A DNA stretch of 64,000 nucleotides from NCBI GenBank assembly GCA_035293405.1, contig DATDOE010000075.1:1-64000 (forward strand). Direction: 5' to 3'. This stretch comes from Gp6-AA40 sp035293405. GTDB lineage: Bacteria > Acidobacteriota > Vicinamibacteria > Vicinamibacterales > UBA2999. The translations under genes were made by a program, and so were the position numbers. The notes below the pieces were generated by a model. The model made no database searches. It saw only the letters and a list, made by a program, of their open reading frames with translations, and was not told the origin of the DNA. Of the stretch, positions 26,799-35,534 are shown in pieces. Numbering within the stretch: position 1 is the first letter of the stretch; each line of letters starts with the position of its first letter.

Positions 26799-27389
26799 TC
26801 AGGGCGCGTTCTGGGGCGTGTGCACGTGGATGATCACGTACTGCAGCGGCGTCCCTGGGTCCCCGTACGCCGTGTGCCAGGTGTATGGGGAGATCGACAC
26901 CAGATCGCCCACTTTCACTTTCAGCTCGCGGCCGCCGACGATTGGCCCACCGCGGTGTTCGCCGGCCGCCACCAGATAGTCGTTCTTGGGATCGACCTTG
27001 CCCTCGACGACCACCGTGCCCGAGCCACCGGTCACGAGATAGATCTGCGTGTTCTCGGTGTGCATCTCGCCGATCACTGGCGGTTTGTCGGCGCCGGGCC
27101 TGGTCGTCGCCGTCAGCCGATACTCAGGCGCCCATTGGATGTGGCTCTTGGCGGCGTTCTGCTGGTCGCGTGTCCACAGCACCGCTGTGCCTGGCGTCAT
27201 CTTGGTTTCGGGAGTGCCTGTCACCAGAAAGAGGTTCGTGGCTGCTGCTGGCCCAAGGCCGCGGCCTGGCGTTGGAGTTTGAGAGCCGCCCTGTGCCGTG
27301 GGGGCTTGCGCGTGCGCGACGGGTGCGAGCGTCACCCATCCGGCGCCGGCGGCGGTGACAGCGGCGGCTACCAATATCAATCGCTTCAT
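26799..27389 (-). CDS. Exported cupin-domain protein
   Basis: This is a 196-residue protein with a signal peptide ending near VAHAQ and a C-terminal cupin barrel: MHTENTQIYLVTGGSGTVVV carries the first motif and VGDLVSISPYTWHTAYG the second, with candidate metal-binding histidines. The ligand or reaction is unknown. It is convergent with the phosphotriesterase-like gene, and its promoter carries the same NarL-like site, so the two are probably coinduced. GGAG precedes the ATG at good spacing. Confidence 0.85.
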   Translation of the reverse strand: MKRLILVAAAVTAAGAGWVTLAPVAHAQAPTAQGGSQTPTPGRGLGPAAATNLFLVTGTPETKMTPGTAVLWTRDQQNAAKSHIQWAPEYRLTATTRPGADKPPVIGEMHTENTQIYLVTGGSGTVVVEGKVDPKNDYLVAAGEHRGGPIVGGRELKVKVGDLVSISPYTWHTAYGDPGTPLQYVIIHVHTPQNAP

Positions 27390-27424
27390 GGGAACTCCTG
27401 GATGGTGTGTTGCTGTGCGGCGAG

Positions 27425-27470
27425 AGTGTAGTCAGCCGTTGGAACGGGCCGCACTACCCAACGTGAGGTA
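27425..27470 (-). promoter_or_regulatory. NarL-like 7-2-7 site and putative promoter of the cupin gene
   Basis: On the minus strand TACCTCA-CG-TTGGGTA (27470 to 27455) is identical to the site at 25477. CTACACT begins 39 bases after the site start (27431-27425), where the receptor and phosphotriesterase-like promoters have CTAGACT at 38. The cupin start lies 35 bases further downstream. Confidence 0.7.
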
Positions 27471-27595
27471 GCCTGCTCTCTCATGGAAGGGTGGCGATGA
27501 CAGGTTCAGCGCCAACCGAGCTCTGGGGCGACAAACTTGAGGATGCTCTCGATGGCGTGGGTGTTGTAGTCCACGCCCAACCGCTGACCGGTGCG

Positions 27596-29086
27596 CTAGG
27601 CCGCAGGACGCGGTCCGAACCAAGTGGTTAGCGCGTCAGCGAGCCCCAGCTGAGTCCGGTCTCCCACCCACGCCACATATCCGTCGGGCCGAATCAGCAC
27701 GGCGGTCGGAGCAGTGACCGGCCCGAGTGTCGGAAGCTCCCACGTACCAACGTAATTGGCGTCGACCAGCTGAACCCGATCTGCCCATGGAGTGATGTCA
27801 ACGCCGCCGGGCTCACCGAGGTTGAGGAGCACCGGCCGGGCATCGTGCAGCAGGGTGAAGACCCGCAGCGGGCCGTTGGCAGTGATCACGTCGAGATCGG
27901 GCATGCGGCGTCCGAGCAGCGGGTGTCCCTCGCCGAGATCGTAGTGAATGTCCAGACCAGACATCCTCGCGGCGTATCGCTTGCGAGGCTCGTCCATCTT
28001 CAACAGCTCGGAGAGGGCCTCGTGTGCGGCTTTCGTCCGTTCGTCGCCGCGCATGAGCGCCGTCTGCGCCATGGTGGCTTTGAGCACGCGCGCACCGATC
28101 GGGTGCCGCTCGGCCTGGTAGGTATCGAGCAGGCTCTCGGACGATGTGCCGTTGACCACTTGGGCCAGCTTCCATCCCAGGTTCACGGCGTCCTGGACAC
28201 CGATGTTGAGTCCTTGTCCACCGGCCGGGGAATGCACGTGCGCCGAGTCGCCGGCCAGGAGCACTCGTCTCTCTCGGTAGGACGCGGCCTGCCGGGCCGC
28301 ATCGGTGAACCTCGAGACAAACGTGACGCTGTGAACACCGAAGTCGGTCCCATAGACGGCGATGAGCGCCTCGCGAAGGTCGTCCAGGGTCGGCTCGCCG
28401 TGCCTGACGTGCCGCTCGTTCAACACCACCCGCACTCGCTTCCCGTCCTCCAGTTTGCCGAGGCCATTGATGCCCCTTTCGTCGGGGCGCATGCCCCACG
28501 CCGGTTCTTCGGTCATCGCGACCTCGGCAATCAAGTAGCTGATGGACGGGTCCCATCCAGGGAAGGCGATGCCGGCTTTCTTGCGGATCAGGCTGCGACC
28601 GCCGTCGCACCCGACGAGGTACTTCGCTCGCAACGAACGGCCGTCGGACGACGCCGCGAAGTCCCCGAAGGGGGACAGCTCGACATCGACGCCGGTTTCA
28701 TCCTGCGCAAAGCCTGTCACCTCGAGTCCGCGATAGGTCGGTACTTTCAGCTCGTCGACCCACGCGGCCAGTGTGCGCTCGATGCCTTCCTGCCACAGCG
28801 CGAGCCCGTAGTTGTGGCGAGTCGGAAAGTCGCTGATGTCGAGAGGGATCATCGCGAAGCCCGTGACCTGCATGACCTTTCCTTGCGAGAGGAAGCGATC
28901 GGCAATTCCACGCTGATCGAGCACCTCGATCGTTCGTGCATGCAGACCGCCTGCGCGCGCGCCGGCGAGCTCCTGGCTGACGCGCCGCTCGACAATGGCA
29001 ACGTCGACGCCCGCCAACGCCAATTCGCCCGCCAACATCAGCCCTGTCGGACCTCCTCCGGCAATCACCACCGCATGCTCGGTCAT
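27596..29086 (-). CDS. FAD-dependent aromatic monooxygenase (PheA/TfdB type)
   Basis: This is a 496-residue group A flavoprotein hydroxylase. It shows the dinucleotide-binding GGGPTGLMLAGELALAG, the DG motif (YLVGCDGGRSLIRKKAG), the GD motif (VLLAGDSAHVHSPAGGQG) and a C-terminal thioredoxin-like domain, as in phenol hydroxylases, the 3-(3-hydroxyphenyl)propionate hydroxylase MhpA and rifampicin/tetracycline-type monooxygenases. It should use NAD(P)H and oxygen to hydroxylate a phenolic or polyketide-like ring; the substrate cannot be read. ATG 29086 has AAGGAG upstream; the frame extends further without support. It is divergent from the first amidase, whose upstream region holds a LysR-type box. 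Confidence 0.92.
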   Translation of the reverse strand: MTEHAVVIAGGGPTGLMLAGELALAGVDVAIVERRVSQELAGARAGGLHARTIEVLDQRGIADRFLSQGKVMQVTGFAMIPLDISDFPTRHNYGLALWQEGIERTLAAWVDELKVPTYRGLEVTGFAQDETGVDVELSPFGDFAASSDGRSLRAKYLVGCDGGRSLIRKKAGIAFPGWDPSISYLIAEVAMTEEPAWGMRPDERGINGLGKLEDGKRVRVVLNERHVRHGEPTLDDLREALIAVYGTDFGVHSVTFVSRFTDAARQAASYRERRVLLAGDSAHVHSPAGGQGLNIGVQDAVNLGWKLAQVVNGTSSESLLDTYQAERHPIGARVLKATMAQTALMRGDERTKAAHEALSELLKMDEPRKRYAARMSGLDIHYDLGEGHPLLGRRMPDLDVITANGPLRVFTLLHDARPVLLNLGEPGGVDITPWADRVQLVDANYVGTWELPTLGPVTAPTAVLIRPDGYVAWVGDRTQLGLADALTTWFGPRPAA

Positions 29087-29312
29087 CGTCACACTCCTTA
29101 GGACGATGATCCTGCGGCACGCCCCGGGCCTTGCCGTAAGTCCCCCGTCGCGCGACAATCTAAGAGTGGCAAGGAGCGGGTACTCCCCAAGGCCACGCCC
29201 GCCTCGCTGAGTTCTGCTGAACTCGTCACCCACCTGGCTCCCGATCACCAGCACCGACGTGGGAGACGCGCCCTTGGCTCGGAAGCGCTGCCTCCTGTAC
29301 GAAGGCGGGTTC

Positions 29313-29433
29313 GCTATGCCGAAGCGGCAATCCGCGTGAGCGAGAAGGTATTGGACATCGCTATTGGTCCAATAAAGACTGCTGCGCTGAGCCTGCGTTC
29401 TGGATGATCAGTCCGCTGCGTGAGCTCAAACGC
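29313..29433. repeat. Repeat B, copy 1 (duplicated promoter module)
   Basis: A 121-bp block that recurs at 34303-34423 with about 10 mismatches (roughly 92 %). It contains the LysR-type box, TATTGGAC and a conserved downstream segment GCTGAGCCTGCGTTCTGGAT. It lies upstream of the first amidase. Confidence 0.9.
29316..29356 (+). promoter_or_regulatory. LysR-type operator upstream of the amidase genes
   Basis: ATGCCGAAGCGGCAA (29316-29330) is a T-N11-A LysR-type box with dyad GCCG/CGGC; TATTGGAC (29349-29356) begins 33 bases after the box start. The same pair at the same 33-base spacing occurs at 34306 and 38349. Confidence 0.75.
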
Positions 29434-29472
29434 TGCAGTCTTCGCCGGTCGCAATGAACTGAGGCAGTCGCG

Positions 29473-31017
29473 GTGTCGAAGATGGCCACCTACGAACCGA
29501 CTCGACGAGAGTTTCTGCTGACCGGCCTCGCGGCTGCAGTGTGTCAAACCGTGGTGTGGGGCCAGGCCGGGGATCTCGCGACGCTGACGGTGAAGCAGGC
29601 GTCCGACTTGATTCGCCGGCGTGATGTCTCAGCGCTGGAATTGACAGAGGCCTGCCTGCGGCGTATCGACGCCTTCAATCCGTCGCTGAACGCGTTCGTG
29701 ACGGTGGCTCGCGAGCAGGCGAGCGAGACCGCACGTCAACTCGACGCGGAGCGGCGGCGTGGCGGGTGGCGCGGACCGCTGCATGGAATTCCCGTTGCGC
29801 TCAAGGACAACATCGATACCGCTGGCATTCGCACGACGGGCGCGAGCACCTTGTTCAAGGATCGCATTCCAGCCGAGGATGCCCACGTCGTGGCTCGACT
29901 CACGCAGGCTGGCGCAATCATCCTCGGCAAGCTGAACTTGCACGAGTTCGCGCTGGGCGGCACGAATGCGGTCACGCACTTCGGTCCGGTGCGCAATCCG
30001 TGGGCGATGGATCATCATCCCGGAGGGTCGTCAGGAGGAAACGCCGCGGCGGTGGCAGCCGATCTGTGCCTCGCCACGCTTGGGACGGACACCGGCGGAT
30101 CGATTCGGATCCCCTCTTCCTACTGCAGCGTCGTTGGACTGAAGCCGACCGCCGGCCGCGTCAGCAACCATGGCGTCATCCCCAATTCGTGGTCGTTCGA
30201 CACGGTTGGACCCATGTGCAAGACCACCGAGGATGCCGCGTTTGTGCTCCACGCGATTGCCGGATACCACGAACGAGATCCGCTATCAGTAGACCGTGCT
30301 GTCCCAGACTACGCGAGGGCGCTGCGCGCGAGAGTGTCGAAGCTCAGGATTGGCATACCGCGACAACCGTTCTTCGAAGGACTCGAACCAGAAGTGGCAA
30401 AGGCCGTCGAGGCCGCGCTCGTGGTGCTACGTGGCTTGGTGAGTGAGGTCAAGGAGGTTCAGGTCCCCGCATCGCCGGGACTTGGTGCTGTCTCCAACGC
30501 GGAAATCTATGCCTTCCACGCGCCGTGGATTACGAAAACGCCCGAGTTGTATCAGGACGCCACTCGTCGGATCATCATGGGCGGCGCCACCGCCAGACCC
30601 GAAGCCTACATAGAAGGTTGGCGTCGCCTGGAGCTCGCCCGGCGGGAGATTGTCAGCTCATTCGCATCGATCGACGTCCTCGTCACCCCCACAACCACCG
30701 GTGTGACCTCGTTGATCCCGCAGCAAGCGTCAGGGCGAGGAGCCACACCGGTCGCCGCACCTGGGGCTGGTCGCGGCCCCGCAGCCGGCGGCGGGGCGCC
30801 AGGCTTTCGCAATACCTCGTACTTCAGTTATTACGGCCTGCCAGCGATTTCGATCCCCTGCGGGTTCACGGCGGCGGGGCTCCCCATCGGACTGCAGATC
30901 GCTGGGGCGCCATTCGCCGAATCGACCGTGCTCGCCGTCGCGTACGCGTACGAGCAGGCAACCGAATGGCATAAGAGACGCCCGGCGCTGCGAGCCGCCA
31001 GCGGAGTAGATAGGTAA
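29473..31017 (+). CDS. Tat-exported amidase (amidase-signature family) 1
   Basis: This is a 514-residue amidase-signature hydrolase that should cleave carboxylic amides through a Ser-cisSer-Lys triad: Lys111 in VALKDNID, Ser186 in PGGSSGGN and Ser210 in GTDTGGSIR, with the spacing (+75, +99) usual for the family. The N-terminus TRREFLLTG is a twin-arginine export signal, unusual for a family that is mostly cytosolic. A Gly/Ala/Pro-rich insertion occurs near residue 435. GTG 29473 has GAGG eight bases upstream; ATG 29482 is an alternative. It begins a run of three amidase genes and has repeat B with a LysR-type box upstream. Confidence 0.93.
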   Translation: MSKMATYEPTRREFLLTGLAAAVCQTVVWGQAGDLATLTVKQASDLIRRRDVSALELTEACLRRIDAFNPSLNAFVTVAREQASETARQLDAERRRGGWRGPLHGIPVALKDNIDTAGIRTTGASTLFKDRIPAEDAHVVARLTQAGAIILGKLNLHEFALGGTNAVTHFGPVRNPWAMDHHPGGSSGGNAAAVAADLCLATLGTDTGGSIRIPSSYCSVVGLKPTAGRVSNHGVIPNSWSFDTVGPMCKTTEDAAFVLHAIAGYHERDPLSVDRAVPDYARALRARVSKLRIGIPRQPFFEGLEPEVAKAVEAALVVLRGLVSEVKEVQVPASPGLGAVSNAEIYAFHAPWITKTPELYQDATRRIIMGGATARPEAYIEGWRRLELARREIVSSFASIDVLVTPTTTGVTSLIPQQASGRGATPVAAPGAGRGPAAGGGAPGFRNTSYFSYYGLPAISIPCGFTAAGLPIGLQIAGAPFAESTVLAVAYAYEQATEWHKRRPALRAASGVDR

Positions 31018-31028
31018 AGGAGCTGATA

Positions 31029-32546
31029 ATGACGGGCGGTCTACCACCTGTTTCGAGACGAGACTTCATGCTCACGAGCCTCGGCGCCGCAGCGGGATCG
31101 GTCGTGTCCACCTCGGCCCACGCGCAGCGGTCTGAGCCTTCTCGGGATCTCGCGACGCTCACGCTGAAGGAGGCGTCGGAGCTGGTGCGACGCAAGGACG
31201 TCTCGCCGGTAGAGCTCACCCAGGCGTGCCTGGCACGGATCGATCGTCATGAGGAGGCCATCAACGCGTTCATCACTGTCACGCGCGAGCAGGCACTGTC
31301 CGTGGCGCGAGCGATGGAGGCCGAACTGCGACGTCGGAGACCGCGCGGGCCTCTCCACGGAATTCCGATCGCGCTGAAGGACAACATCGACACGGCCGGC
31401 GTGCTGACCACCGCGGCGAGCGGCGTGTTCAAAGATCGCGTGCCAAGTGAAGATGCCTACACGGTCACTCGGCTGAAGCGCGCGGGTGCGGTGCTCCTCG
31501 GCAAGCTGAATCTGCATGAGTTCGCGCTCGGCGGCACATCAGCGGTGACCTACTACGGGGCCGTGCGTAATCCGTGGGCGCGCGATCGCGTGGCCGGAGG
31601 GTCGTCGGGCGGATCGGCCGCCGCCGTCGCGGCCGATCTGTGCTTCGGCGCGCTCGGCACGGACACCGGAGGGTCGATCCGGATCCCGGCGTCGCTGTGC
31701 GGCATCGTCGGGTTGAAGCCGACGTACGGCCGCGTGAGCAATCGAGGCGTGATCCCGATGGCGTGGACGCTCGATCACGTCGGGCCGATGTGCAAGACGG
31801 TCGAAGACTCGGCGTTGATGCTGGCGGCGATCGCCGGCTTCGATCCAGCCGACCCGGCATCGTTCGATGCACCCGTGCCCGATTACCATCGGGCGATCGG
31901 CGCGCCGACGTCACGGCTTCGGGTCGGCGTGGCGCGGACGCCATTCTTCGAGAACCTCAGTCCGGAGGTGGCGAAGGCGGTCGAAGCGGCAATCGACGTC
32001 CTGCGTACGCTCGCCGCTGACGTGAGGGACGTCCAGATCCCCGCCGCCGGCAACGTCGCCGACGTGTGGAACTCCGAGATCTATGCGTACCATGTCCCGT
32101 GGATCACGAAGACGCCAGAGCTGTACCAGCAGGCCACGCGGACGTTGATTCAGGGAGCGGGCAAGACCAGCGCAACGACCTACGCGCAGGCGCTGAGAAA
32201 TCTCGCGGTGGTCCGTCGCGACATCAGGAAAGTCTTCGACACCGTCGACGTGCTGGTTACCCCGACGCAGCGCGGCGTTGCCCAGCCGATTGCCGCGCCG
32301 CCGCCCGCTCCGGGAGAGGGGCGCTCTGGGTCCCCACCCGCCGGTGGGGGAGGCGGTCTGGTCAACACGGCCGCGTTCGACATCTACGGCCTGCCGACGA
32401 TTTCGGTGCCCTGTGGCTTCTCGGCGTCGGGGTTGCCAATCGGTCTGCAGATTAGCGGGACTCACTTCGCCGAGCCGACGGTTCTCTCGGTCGCCCACGC
32501 CTACGAGCGTGCAACCGAGTGGCACAAGCGGCGCCCGACACTTTGA
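31029..32546 (+). CDS. Tat-exported amidase (amidase-signature family) 2
   Basis: This 505-residue protein is a close paralogue of the preceding amidase along its whole length, with the triad Lys117, Ser192 and Ser216 and a Tat-type start (SRRDFMLTS). AGGAG precedes the ATG, 11 bases after the previous stop, so the genes are cotranscribed. The Gly/Pro-rich insertion before the last domain is shared. Tandem duplication of an exported amidase suggests several related amide substrates. Confidence 0.93.
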   Translation: MTGGLPPVSRRDFMLTSLGAAAGSVVSTSAHAQRSEPSRDLATLTLKEASELVRRKDVSPVELTQACLARIDRHEEAINAFITVTREQALSVARAMEAELRRRRPRGPLHGIPIALKDNIDTAGVLTTAASGVFKDRVPSEDAYTVTRLKRAGAVLLGKLNLHEFALGGTSAVTYYGAVRNPWARDRVAGGSSGGSAAAVAADLCFGALGTDTGGSIRIPASLCGIVGLKPTYGRVSNRGVIPMAWTLDHVGPMCKTVEDSALMLAAIAGFDPADPASFDAPVPDYHRAIGAPTSRLRVGVARTPFFENLSPEVAKAVEAAIDVLRTLAADVRDVQIPAAGNVADVWNSEIYAYHVPWITKTPELYQQATRTLIQGAGKTSATTYAQALRNLAVVRRDIRKVFDTVDVLVTPTQRGVAQPIAAPPPAPGEGRSGSPPAGGGGGLVNTAAFDIYGLPTISVPCGFSASGLPIGLQISGTHFAEPTVLSVAHAYERATEWHKRRPTL

Positions 32547-32552
32547 GGAAAC

Positions 32553-34178
32553 GTGAGAGCGGGGCGAACGCGCGCGCGCGCCTGGGTGGTGGCGGTAGCA
32601 CTCGAGATGGCTGTACTACCTACAAAGGCTGAACCGCCGCTCGACTCATCGGTCGCGCAGTCCGAGTCAGCTCAGCGCGCTGCATTTGTCGTCGAGGAAG
32701 CGACGATTGGCGGCATCCATGCCGCGCTGGCGGCTGGACACACGACCTGTCTGCAGATCGTGGAGACCCATCTGCGCCGGATTGAGGCATTCGACAAGCG
32801 CGGGCCGGTGTTGAACGCGATGATCGCGATCAATCGCGCGGCGCTCGATGCCGCAGCTGAATGGGACCGGGCGCGCATCGCCAGCCGCGTGCCGCTTCGG
32901 TCGCTGGATTGCATCCCGGTCATCCTCAAGGACAATTTCGATACGGCCGACATGCCGACGACTGGCGGGTCGGTGACGCTGGCCTCTTCAGTGCCGCTAC
33001 GAGACGCCTTCGTCGTGAAGAAGTTACGCGAGGCGGGCGCGATCATTCTCGGGAAGGCGAACCTCACCGAATTGGCGCTTGGCGGCACGACCGTGAGCTC
33101 GCTCGGCGGACAGACAAGAAATCCTTACGATCTGACGCGCACACCTGGTGGGTCCAGCGGCGGCACGGGCGCCGCCATAGCCGCGAGCTTTGGTGTCGTC
33201 GGCACCGGTACGGATACCGGACAGTCCGTCCGGTCCCCTGCGTCCGCGCAAAGCCTCACCGGGCTGCGGCCAACCCGCGGACTCATCAGCCGATCCGGAA
33301 TCATTCCCATCAGCCCGACACAAGACGAGGCCGGACCGATCGCGCGCACGGTCGAAGACACTGCGCGACTGCTCGACGTCATGGCGGGCTATGACCCTGA
33401 CGATCCGATCACAGCCTTTGGCGCACATCGGATTCCCTCGACGTATACGGCGTCGCTCGACGCAGGCGTACTAAATGGCGCTCGGATTGGCGTACTGACG
33501 CAGGTCTTCGGCCGTGAGCCCGTCCATGAGCAGGTCAATCGAGTCGTTGAAGCAGCAATCGAACAGATGAAGCGGGCCGGTGCGGTGGTAATCGAGATCA
33601 CGATTCCACGTCTGGAACGCCTGACGGACGGCGTCCAGGTCGCCGACTACGAGGCGAAGGCCGCGTTCGACAGCTATGTGGCACGACTCGGGCCGTTGGC
33701 GGCCGTGAAGTCCTTCGATGAGCTCGTGGCGCGGGGTGAATTCCATCCGTACGTCAGAGCGAGCCTCGAGGCCGAGCGTCGCGCGCATGGCAACGAAGCT
33801 GAGTACCAGAAACGGCTCCTACGGCGACACGATCTCCGTCAGGCCGTGATGATCGCGTTTGCCGCGAACGGGCTGGACGCGATCCTCTATCCGCACCAGC
33901 AGCGTCTGGTCGTGCCGATCGGCGAGGAGCAGGTCGAGCGTAACGGCGTGCTCTCGAACAGCACGGGCTTTCCAGCCATTGCGTTCCCGGGTGGATTCTC
34001 CACTCCAACCGACTCGGCTCCACTCGGTGTTCCCGTTGGCATCGAGCTGCTGGGCCCTGAGTGGAGCGAGCCGACGCTTCTCAGACTGGCGTTCGCTTTC
34101 GAGCAAGCAGCGAAGGTGCGTCGTCCCCCGGCGAGCACGCCTCGACTCGATGCGTCCAAAGTGACGCCGGCGAGGTAA
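32553..34178 (+). CDS. Exported amidase (amidase-signature family) 3
   Basis: This 541-residue amidase is more divergent than the other two but keeps the triad: Lys126 in VILKDNFDT, Ser201 in PGGSSGGT and Ser225 in GTDTGQSVR. The N-terminus has a hydrophobic, Sec-like signal rather than a twin-arginine motif. GTG 32553 has GAGGAAA upstream and follows the previous stop by six bases. It lacks the Gly-rich insertion. The TTELALGG and TRNPYDLTRTPGGS segments resemble secreted amidases of the peptide-amidase group. Confidence 0.92.
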   Translation: MRAGRTRARAWVVAVALEMAVLPTKAEPPLDSSVAQSESAQRAAFVVEEATIGGIHAALAAGHTTCLQIVETHLRRIEAFDKRGPVLNAMIAINRAALDAAAEWDRARIASRVPLRSLDCIPVILKDNFDTADMPTTGGSVTLASSVPLRDAFVVKKLREAGAIILGKANLTELALGGTTVSSLGGQTRNPYDLTRTPGGSSGGTGAAIAASFGVVGTGTDTGQSVRSPASAQSLTGLRPTRGLISRSGIIPISPTQDEAGPIARTVEDTARLLDVMAGYDPDDPITAFGAHRIPSTYTASLDAGVLNGARIGVLTQVFGREPVHEQVNRVVEAAIEQMKRAGAVVIEITIPRLERLTDGVQVADYEAKAAFDSYVARLGPLAAVKSFDELVARGEFHPYVRASLEAERRAHGNEAEYQKRLLRRHDLRQAVMIAFAANGLDAILYPHQQRLVVPIGEEQVERNGVLSNSTGFPAIAFPGGFSTPTDSAPLGVPVGIELLGPEWSEPTLLRLAFAFEQAAKVRRPPASTPRLDASKVTPAR

Positions 34179-34291
34179 TGCTCATGGATCCGCGTGACTT
34201 CTTCGATGCGCCGGCATTAAAGGTTGTGGACGATCCGGCTGCACCGCTTCGGAAGCCACCGACGCAGAGAGCGACACGCCGAGCCTCATGA
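34178..34291 (+). CDS. Possible 37-residue protein or gene remnant after the amidases
   Basis: The ATG overlaps the amidase 3 stop (TAATG). The frame MLMDPRDFFDAPALKVVDDP continues with a basic tail and stops just before repeat B copy 2. It may be the surviving 5' end of a fourth gene truncated when the repeat B module arrived. No family is recognised. Confidence 0.35.
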   Translation: MLMDPRDFFDAPALKVVDDPAAPLRKPPTQRATRRAS

Positions 34292-34302
34292 TTGTCCCGA
34301 TT

Positions 34303-34423
34303 GCTATGCCGAAGCGGCAATCCGCCTGAGCGAGAAGGTATTGGACATCCTTTTTGGTCCCATGAAAACTGCTGTGCTGAGCCTGCGTTCTGGATGATCG
34401 GTCCGCTGCGTGAGCTCAGACGC
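34303..34423. repeat. Repeat B, copy 2 (duplicated promoter module)
   Basis: Second copy of the 121-bp block at 29313-29433, same orientation, offset 4,990 bases. The palindrome TATTGGTCCAATA of copy 1 is degraded here (TTTTTGGTCCCAT), while the LysR-type box and TATTGGAC are intact. Confidence 0.9.
34306..34346 (+). promoter_or_regulatory. LysR-type operator upstream of the hydrolase gene
   Basis: ATGCCGAAGCGGCAA (34306-34320) with TATTGGAC (34339-34346) at the conserved 33-base offset, about 100 bases before the metallo-beta-lactamase-fold gene. Confidence 0.75.
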
Positions 34424-34445
34424 GATCTCAGAACGAGAGGCATTG

Positions 34446-35534
34446 ATGAGGGGACTGTTCAGACGGCCACGCGCGACCGGTATCACAGGGCTGCTCGCGT
34501 TGCTCGCGACGCTCAGTCCCGTGCTGGCCGCTCGACAAAGCGGCTCCGCCGCTCCGTCCGATCGTGGGGTCGCCGTCGAGAACCTCGAAGTGAAGTCCCT
34601 CCATGTGCAGGGCCGCGTGTGGATGCTGGTTGCCGGTCCCTACAATGCCGCGGCACAGATAGGTGATGACGGCGTGCTCGTTGTCGACACGATGGCAGCG
34701 GGTCTGGCGGACAAGATGATTGCCGAAATCAGGCGCCTGGCCGGCAGCAAGCCCATTCGGTATGTCGTCAACACGCACGTGCACGCCGACCACACTGGCG
34801 GCAACGAGAAAGTGGCAGGTGCGGGCCGGTCCATTGTTGCCGGGAACGTCGCCGGCGACGTCGGCCCAAACGCCGCCAACAGCGCGGCGATCATCGCGCA
34901 CGAGAACGTGCTCAACCGAATGTCGGCGGCGGACGGGCAGGGCCTGGCCCCGTTCAAGGCCCGGCCCACGGATACCTTCTTCAACGATGAGAAAGACCTG
35001 TACTTCAACGGCGAAGGCATAGAGTTGCTTCACGTCCCCGCCGCTCACACGGACGGCGATGTGATGGTGTACTTCCGCGGTTCCGATGTGATCGTCACCG
35101 GCGACCTGTTCATGACGACGACGTTTCCAGTCGTTGATGCCAAAGCCGGCGGCGATATCAAGGGCATTCTCGACGGTCTCAACCGAATCATCGACATCAC
35201 CATTCCCCGAGACAAGCAGGAAGGCGGAACCTACGTCATTCCGGGTCACGGACGGCTCGCCGACGAGGCCGACGTCGTCGACTATCGCGACATGGTCACG
35301 GTTCTTCGCGATCGAATCGAGGATGCCATCGAGAAGCGGTTGACCATTGAACAGGTGAAAGCGGCTGGAGTCGCGGGCGACTACGACGGCCGATATGGGG
35401 CGAAGGGTGGGGCCGGGACCTCCGATCAGTTCGTCGAAGCCGTCTACAGGAGTCTCGAGGGATCGCGGCGACGCTCCACGTCGAAAGCCCCGACGACCGT
35501 CAAGCCAGCCGCAGCGCCAGGAGCCAGGAAGTGA
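34446..35534 (+). CDS. Exported metallo-beta-lactamase-fold hydrolase
   Basis: This is a 362-residue protein with an N-terminal signal and the zinc motif H111-x-H113-x-D115-H116 (NTHVHADHTGGN), plus later metal ligands in PAAHTDGDVMV and YVIPGHGRLAD. The fold covers lactonases, arylsulfatases, lactamases and similar hydrolases; this subgroup is exported and its substrate is not predictable. The ATG at 34446 is preceded by GAGAGG. The C-terminus is Lys/Arg/Pro-rich. The next gene starts in its last codons (GTGA overlap), so they form an operon under the repeat B copy 2 promoter. Confidence 0.9.
   Translation: MRGLFRRPRATGITGLLALLATLSPVLAARQSGSAAPSDRGVAVENLEVKSLHVQGRVWMLVAGPYNAAAQIGDDGVLVVDTMAAGLADKMIAEIRRLAGSKPIRYVVNTHVHADHTGGNEKVAGAGRSIVAGNVAGDVGPNAANSAAIIAHENVLNRMSAADGQGLAPFKARPTDTFFNDEKDLYFNGEGIELLHVPAAHTDGDVMVYFRGSDVIVTGDLFMTTTFPVVDAKAGGDIKGILDGLNRIIDITIPRDKQEGGTYVIPGHGRLADEADVVDYRDMVTVLRDRIEDAIEKRLTIEQVKAAGVAGDYDGRYGAKGGAGTSDQFVEAVYRSLEGSRRRSTSKAPTTVKPAAAPGARK

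Larger units (their letters stand above)
29087..29472. other. Divergent promoter region
   Basis: This region lies between the FAD monooxygenase (minus) and the first amidase (plus). It holds repeat B copy 1 with a LysR-type box and, at 29362-29374, the perfect palindrome TATTGGTCCAATA. No gene fits. Confidence 0.6.

Noticed and set aside
27506..27592. A minus-strand tail-like reading (GVDYNTHAIESILKFVAPEL) after the FAD monooxygenase
   Set aside because: About 28 codons, no start and no recognised family; could be a gene remnant but cannot be supported.
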